Position numbers and translations under genes: made by a program. A model generated the notes under the pieces. It was given only the letters and a program-made list of their open reading frames with translations, ran no database searches and was not told where the DNA came from. From assembly GCA_020860865.1 (NCBI GenBank), contig JAJBTL010000389.1:5043-14317 (forward strand): DNA of 9,275 nucleotides. The letters are read 5' to 3'. The number at the start of each line of letters is the position of its first letter. Within the stretch, counting starts at the first letter, position 1. This stretch comes from Planctomycetota bacterium (lineage in GTDB: Bacteria > Planctomycetota > SZUA-567). This document shows positions 6,115 to 9,275 of the stretch, one piece after another.

Positions 6115-7084
6115 ATTCACCAACACCATAAAACGCTACAGCCGGGAACTGACGATTTTCGTCGTTCTCCTCCTCATTATCGCCGTTTTCTCCGTGCAAA
6201 ACCCGATGTACCTGGACCTCGACAACCTCCTGGACATCCTGGAACAGGCCTCCATCAACGGCTTCCTGGCGATCGGCGTCACCTTCGCCATCATCACGAG
6301 CGGCATCGACCTGTCGGTCGGTTCGGTGATGGCCGTCAGTATCGTCGCCTGCGGCCAACTCGCCGTCCTCAACCTGCCGCCCCCGGTGGTGCTTGTCCTC
6401 GGGTTGCTTCTCGGCATTGTCCTCGGTTCGCTGAACGGCCTCCTCATCACCAAGATGAAGCTGCAACCGTTCATCGCCACCCTCGGCACCAACAGCATTC
6501 TCCGGGGCGTCGCCTACCTCATCACCGGCGGCTGGCCGGTCCTGAATATCCCCCGCCCGTTCCGGAACCTGTTCCAGATTGAGATGCTTCCGAACATCCG
6601 CCTCTACACCGTCTACCTCATTCTCGCCGCCATCGTTCTCGCCTTTATCCTGAAGAAGACCTCCATCGGCACCTACATCTACGCCATCGGATCGAACGAG
6701 GAGGCGACCCGCCTGTCCGGCATCAATGTCGACCGCTACAAGATAATCGCCTACGCCATCTGCGGCCTGATGGCGGCGGTCGCCGGGATGGTGATGCTGG
6801 CGAAACTGGGCACCGGCGAACCGACGGCCGGCCAGGGCTACGAACTGAACGCCATCGCGGCGGCCGCCATCGGCGGCGCCAGCCTCGCCGGCGGCAAGGG
6901 GAGCATTCTCGGCACCGTCCTCGGCGCCCTCACCCTGTCCGCCCTGAAAATCGGCCTCGTCGTCATCGGCATGGACACGTTCTACCAATACATCGCCACC
7001 GGCCTTATAATCGTCGTGGCGGCGTATTTCGAAGTCATTCAGGCGAAAATCAGCCATTTCCTCTCGCGCCGGGCCCAGAAGTAA
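6104..7084 (+). CDS. Sugar ABC transporter permease, RbsC type
   Basis: Encodes 326 residues with eight or more hydrophobic segments, typical of ribose/xylose/galactose-type inner-membrane permeases (BPD_transp_2 family). Visible motifs include the GIDLSVGS loop (67-74), NG at 111-112, PFIATLG (122-128), and the cytoplasmic loop AIGSNEEATRLSGI (194-207) that contacts the ATPase. The conserved glycine-rich stretch AAAAIGGASLAGGKGSILG (252-270) follows. The ATG at 6104 overlaps the ATPase stop region by 11 bp in another frame. GGAG at 6090-6093 is 10 nt upstream, and the N-terminus then starts with a short cationic lead into the first helix, so this start is preferred to the much longer open frame from 5852. 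It works with the binding protein and ATPase encoded just upstream to import a sugar or sugar-like molecule. No sequence feature narrows the substrate. Confidence 0.95.
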   Translation: MPSEFTNTIKRYSRELTIFVVLLLIIAVFSVQNPMYLDLDNLLDILEQASINGFLAIGVTFAIITSGIDLSVGSVMAVSIVACGQLAVLNLPPPVVLVLGLLLGIVLGSLNGLLITKMKLQPFIATLGTNSILRGVAYLITGGWPVLNIPRPFRNLFQIEMLPNIRLYTVYLILAAIVLAFILKKTSIGTYIYAIGSNEEATRLSGINVDRYKIIAYAICGLMAAVAGMVMLAKLGTGEPTAGQGYELNAIAAAAIGGASLAGGKGSILGTVLGALTLSALKIGLVVIGMDTFYQYIATGLIIVVAAYFEVIQAKISHFLSRRAQK

Positions 7085-7086
7085 AA

Positions 7087-7098
7087 CCGCCCGGGCGG
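7087..7098. repeat. 12-bp perfect palindrome in permease-dehydrogenase spacer
   Basis: CCGCCCGGGCGG is a perfect palindrome that starts 2 nt after the permease stop codon, in the 83-nt gap before the dehydrogenase. It has no T-tract. It may form a small mRNA stem or be a chance result of high GC. Confidence 0.3.
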
Positions 7099-7167
7099 AG
7101 GACAGAGTGCCGCACGAGGAGAGGCGCAGAACAGCCGATCACACAGCCAAAAACAGAAAGGCGCAGC

Positions 7168-8135
7168 ATGAAGATTGTCGTATTGGACGGTTACACCCTG
7201 AACCCGGGGGACATCTCCTGGACCGGTTTTGAAAGTCTCGGCGAGTTTACCTGCTACGACCGGACGCCGGCGGACAAGATTGTCGAACGCATCGCCGACG
7301 CCGACGCCGTCATCGTCAACAAAACCCCGCTCACGAAAGATACCCTTGCCGCCTGCCCAAGCGTCAAGTACATCGGCGTCCTCGCCACCGGCTACAATGT
7401 CGTCGATGTCGACTACGCCGCGTCCAAAGGGATACCGGTCACCAACATCCCCACCTACGGCACCGCCGCCGTCTCCCAGTTCGTCTTCGCCCTTCTTCTC
7501 GAAATCTGCCACCACGTCGGCCACCACGCGGCGACGGTGAAGGACGGCCGCTGGAGCGCGAGCGAGGACTTCTGCTATTGGGATCACCCGCTTGTCGAAC
7601 TGTCAGGGAAAACGATGGGCATTATCGGCTTCGGCCGTATCGGCCAGGCGGTCGGCCGCATCGCCGTCGCCTTCGGGATGAACGTCCTCGCCTATGATGA
7701 ATACGAAAACAAGGCGCTCGAGTCGGACAACGTCCACTACGCCCCCCCCTGGCGACGGTCCTGGCCGAGTCCGACGTCATTTCCCTCCACGCCCCCCTGT
7801 TCGATTCGACAAAGGGCATGATCAATGCGAAAAGCATCGCCGCCATGAAGGACGGCGTCATCGTCATCAATACCTCCCGTGGCCCGCTCGTCGTCGAAGA
7901 GGACATGGCGGCGGCCCTGAACAGCGGCAAGGTTGCCGCCTACGGCGCCGATGTCGCCTCGGTTGAACCCATCCGTCCGGACAACCCGCTCCTCACGGCC
8001 AAAAACAGCCTCCTCACCCCGCACATCGCCTGGGCGCCAAAGGAAGCCCGGACGCGGCTCATGGACATCGCCGTCGACAACCTCCGTGCCTTCACGGAAG
8101 GCGCCCCGAAAAACGTCGTCAACCCGAAGAAGTAA
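7168..8135 (+). pseudogene. hprA: D-2-hydroxyacid dehydrogenase (glycerate/hydroxypyruvate reductase type), frameshifted
   Basis: Two reading frames together make one 321-322 residue NAD(P)-dependent D-2-hydroxyacid dehydrogenase, closest in motif pattern to glycerate dehydrogenase/hydroxypyruvate reductase. The first frame (7168-7821) covers the N-terminal substrate domain (MKIVVLDGYTLNPGD, KYIGVLATGYNVVDVD at 67-82, PTYGTAAVSQ) and the nucleotide-binding start: GFGRIG (154-159) and Asp177 at the end of beta-2, which favours NAD. The second frame (in phase up to 8135) carries the active-site Arg (INTSRGPLV, codon 7878), Glu (SVEPI, 7965) and His (TPHIAWAP, 8022). The frames meet at a run of eight C (7742-7749), where one more C or two fewer would restore the frame. 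As written, translation adds about 25 aberrant residues and stops at 7821, losing the catalytic residues. AAAGG (7157-7161) is 6 nt before the ATG. A sequencing error, true mutation, phase variation or ribosomal/polymerase slippage are all possible. It is the last gene of the operon. Confidence 0.88.
7742..7749 (+). repeat. C8 homopolymer at the frameshift point
   Basis: Eight consecutive C lie in the dehydrogenase gene exactly where family similarity switches frame. Upstream, the sequence reads ...NVHYAP in the first frame. Downstream, LATVLAESDVISLHAPL reads in the frame reached by stepping back one base. Related proteins usually have one residue between Tyr-Ala/Val and the following Leu, so six C (YAPL) looks ancestral, although nine C (YAPPL) would also restore the frame. 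Confidence 0.85.
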
Positions 8136-8243
8136 TCCCCGTTCGCCGGCCGGAACGCCGTTCGCTGCGTAACGAACACGAAGCGGACGAACCGATACAG
8201 GAACTGAACGCACCGATCAATGGACCAATCCGCCCTTTCAAAA

Positions 8244-8276
8244 AGCGGCCGCCCACCGGCGGCCGCTCGTTTGTTT
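8244..8276 (+). terminator. Terminator of the hydrolase-ABC-dehydrogenase operon, possibly bidirectional
   Basis: A perfect 10-bp stem AGCGGCCGCC (8244-8253) / GGCGGCCGCT (8258-8267) with a CACC loop is followed by CGTTTGTTT. It lies 108 bases past the dehydrogenase stop. On the minus strand the same stem is followed by TTTT from the A run at 8240-8243, so it may also stop transcripts coming from the right. Confidence 0.85.
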
Positions 8277-8947
8277 CTGGCGTGAGGCCGTCACCGCCGC
8301 GACGCGTTTGTCTTTCGTGATAGCGATACGGATTATCCCGGATACCGAACAAGGACGCAGTCGTTGACCTTTCGAAAAAAAAACGACACCCAAACGCGTG
8401 AACGCGATTACCTTCTGGAGCTATTGTAATGCTTCGGCCGAAGCGAAAGTGCCTTATGGTCGTCCCGGCGTTTCCTGTCCGGGTCGGACTCGGAGGGTAA
8501 AAAACAAATCCATGGTGATGCGGTTCCGGCGCGGTACCCAACGCAAGAGCGGGCCGGCCATCCCCATGGTATGCGGCGTGAAGGTGCAATTTTACCTGGC
8601 CACCACCGGTCGTGTCGGGGGGAGTCAAATGCCGGGCGGCGTTCCGACAATCGGGTCGGACAGAAGCCGGGTCCCCTACCGGATTTCGGGAAGCGGTTTC
8701 ACCACATCGGCGCACTGTCGCGACGAGGCTGGAGACCCCGCATCCATGAACCGGTCGGAGCACGACTGACATCACGCCGGAGGATTCCGTTGGCCACGGA
8801 CCCTCACAAAGTTTACGTGCACGTACCCTCCGAGTTTCCGGACGGGGAATGTCGGGACCGCCATTTCTTCCTTATGGGAAGAAGTGGGGGTCCCCTTTTG
8901 TATAACAGGCTTAAATGCGAGACGGGATCTGAACGATGCGTCCAGTC
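8277..8947. other. About 670 bases without a supportable gene
   Basis: Open frames here lack ribosome binding sites, family motifs and the strong G/C third-position pattern of neighbouring genes. The stretch has many short inverted repeats: GCTTCGGCCGAAGC (8431-8444), CCCGG/CCGGG (8464-8483), TCCGAC/GTCGGA (8643-8660), TACGTGCACGTA (8814-8825, a perfect palindrome) and TTCTTCC/GGAAGAA (8865-8883). There are also near-direct repeats, CCATGGTGATGCGG (8510-8523) and CCATGGTATGCGG (8564-8576), and GGGTCGGAC twice (8481-8489 and 8653-8661). I do not recognise a tRNA, rRNA, RNase P, tmRNA or intron core. It may be a decayed gene or an unrecognised structured RNA. Confidence 0.4.
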
Positions 8948-9275
8948 TTAAACAGGTTTTTGTGCTTCGGAGACGCGAAAACTGACCACGGCCGCCAGTG
9001 CGCTCAGGACCGCCGACGCACACCAGATAACCACATAGTCCCCGGTCGGGGAAAGAAAAACACCGCCGAGCCAGGCGCTGAAAAAACTCCCGAGTTGGTG
9101 ACAAAGAAACACGAACCCGAACAACGTGCCCAGGGTATGGGTGCCGAAATCCTTGCCGACCAGGCCGGCCGTCGGCACGACCGTCGCGGCGGCGGTCAGC
9201 CCCAACAGGACCGCGATGCCGAGCACCACCGGAAGCGTTTTCGGGAGAAGGAGGAAGGCGAGAATGATACATACC
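8948..9275 (-). CDS. Major facilitator superfamily transporter, C-terminal part (runs off the right edge)
   Basis: The frame is open from the right edge (first full codon at 9274) to TAA at 8950-8948, giving the last 108 residues of a larger protein. Three hydrophobic helices are visible: CIILAFLLLP into VVLGIAVLLGLTAAA, LGTLFGFVFLCHQLGSFFSAWLGG, and VVIWCASAVLSALAAVVSF, followed by a short polar tail. The pattern LGTLFGFVFLCHQLGSFF...WLGG...SPTGDYVVIW matches the last helices of MFS organic-anion-type carriers with a broad bacterial distribution. A GTG at 9229 is an internal codon, not the start, because the helix before it is in frame and continuous. Substrate cannot be told from this fragment. 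It converges on the plus-strand operon, with the 8277-8947 stretch between them. No clear terminator follows closely. Confidence 0.85.
   Translation of the reverse strand, partial: VCIILAFLLLPKTLPVVLGIAVLLGLTAAATVVPTAGLVGKDFGTHTLGTLFGFVFLCHQLGSFFSAWLGGVFLSPTGDYVVIWCASAVLSALAAVVSFRVSEAQKPV

Noticed and set aside
7742..7749. Treating the dehydrogenase as two separate functional genes
   Set aside because: The second part starts in the middle of the nucleotide-binding domain and has no RBS of its own; the residues just before its first ATG in the same frame continue the family sequence back to the C8 tract.
8375..8383. A9 run read as a minus-strand terminator T-tract
   Set aside because: The only nearby stem on that strand (CGCG-TTCA-CGCG) is 4 bp and about 10 nt away from the T run.
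8119..8775. 218-codon minus-strand frame in the unexplained stretch
   Set aside because: Starts at GTG with no Shine-Dalgarno, overlaps the dehydrogenase 3' end, and has Arg/His/Pro-rich composition without recognisable motifs.
8790..8951. TTG-initiated 53-codon plus-strand ORF preceded by GGAGG (8779-8783)
   Set aside because: The RBS spacing is acceptable, but the start is the rare TTG, the product has no recognisable feature, and it runs into the convergent MFS stop; insufficient support.
1..9275. CRISPR array, tRNA or rRNA gene, or insertion sequence
   Set aside because: No regularly spaced repeats, no tRNA cloverleaf or rRNA-like sequence, and no transposase motif or terminal inverted repeats were seen on either strand.

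Overview
The window is high-GC DNA (G/C strongly preferred at third codon positions) from a heterotrophic bacterium. It is probably Gram-negative in cell plan, because it encodes a Sec-exported TRAP-type binding protein. Promoters, Shine-Dalgarno sites and hairpin-plus-T-tract terminators are all of ordinary bacterial form. I cannot fix the phylum from the sequence. The content is that of an accessory carbon-uptake and catabolism locus.

Layout. (1) 1-143: very GC-rich, with a strong hairpin just past the stop of the next gene. (2) 144-1142, minus: DctP-family TRAP transporter solute-binding protein, with a sigma70-like promoter at 1339-1367. (3) 1529-1756, minus: a 75-residue two-helix membrane protein of unknown function with a strong RBS and its own terminator (1464-1495). 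(4) 1757-2281: intergenic, AT-rich in its middle. It ends in the promoter of a plus-strand operon at 2208-2236. (5) 2282-8135, plus: phosphotriesterase-family metal hydrolase (2282-3238), sugar-type ABC solute-binding protein (3440-4540), RbsA/MglA-type double ATPase (4609-6114), RbsC-type permease (6104-7084) and a glycerate/hydroxypyruvate-type D-2-hydroxyacid dehydrogenase (7168-8135). The dehydrogenase is broken by a frameshift at a run of eight C. A terminator follows at 8244-8276. (6) 8277-8947: about 670 bases with no convincing gene. (7) 8948 to the right edge, minus: the C-terminal part of an MFS transporter.

How it may work together. The TRAP gene and the ABC operon carry almost identical promoters. 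A 21-bp block, identical at 20 positions, spans each -35 box and most of the spacer and contains a TGGT-N3-ACCA type inverted repeat. That is the operator type known for FadR-subfamily GntR repressors, which usually sense organic or sugar acids. The simplest reading is one regulon with two uptake systems plus two enzymes: a lactonase-like hydrolase and a 2-hydroxyacid oxidoreductase. It would act on a sugar acid, lactone or similar compound. The substrate and the regulator gene are not visible here.

The main points to check are the shared operator/promoter block, the C8 frameshift, the hairpin/T-tract between the ABC binding protein and ATPase genes, the small membrane protein, and the unexplained 8277-8947 stretch.
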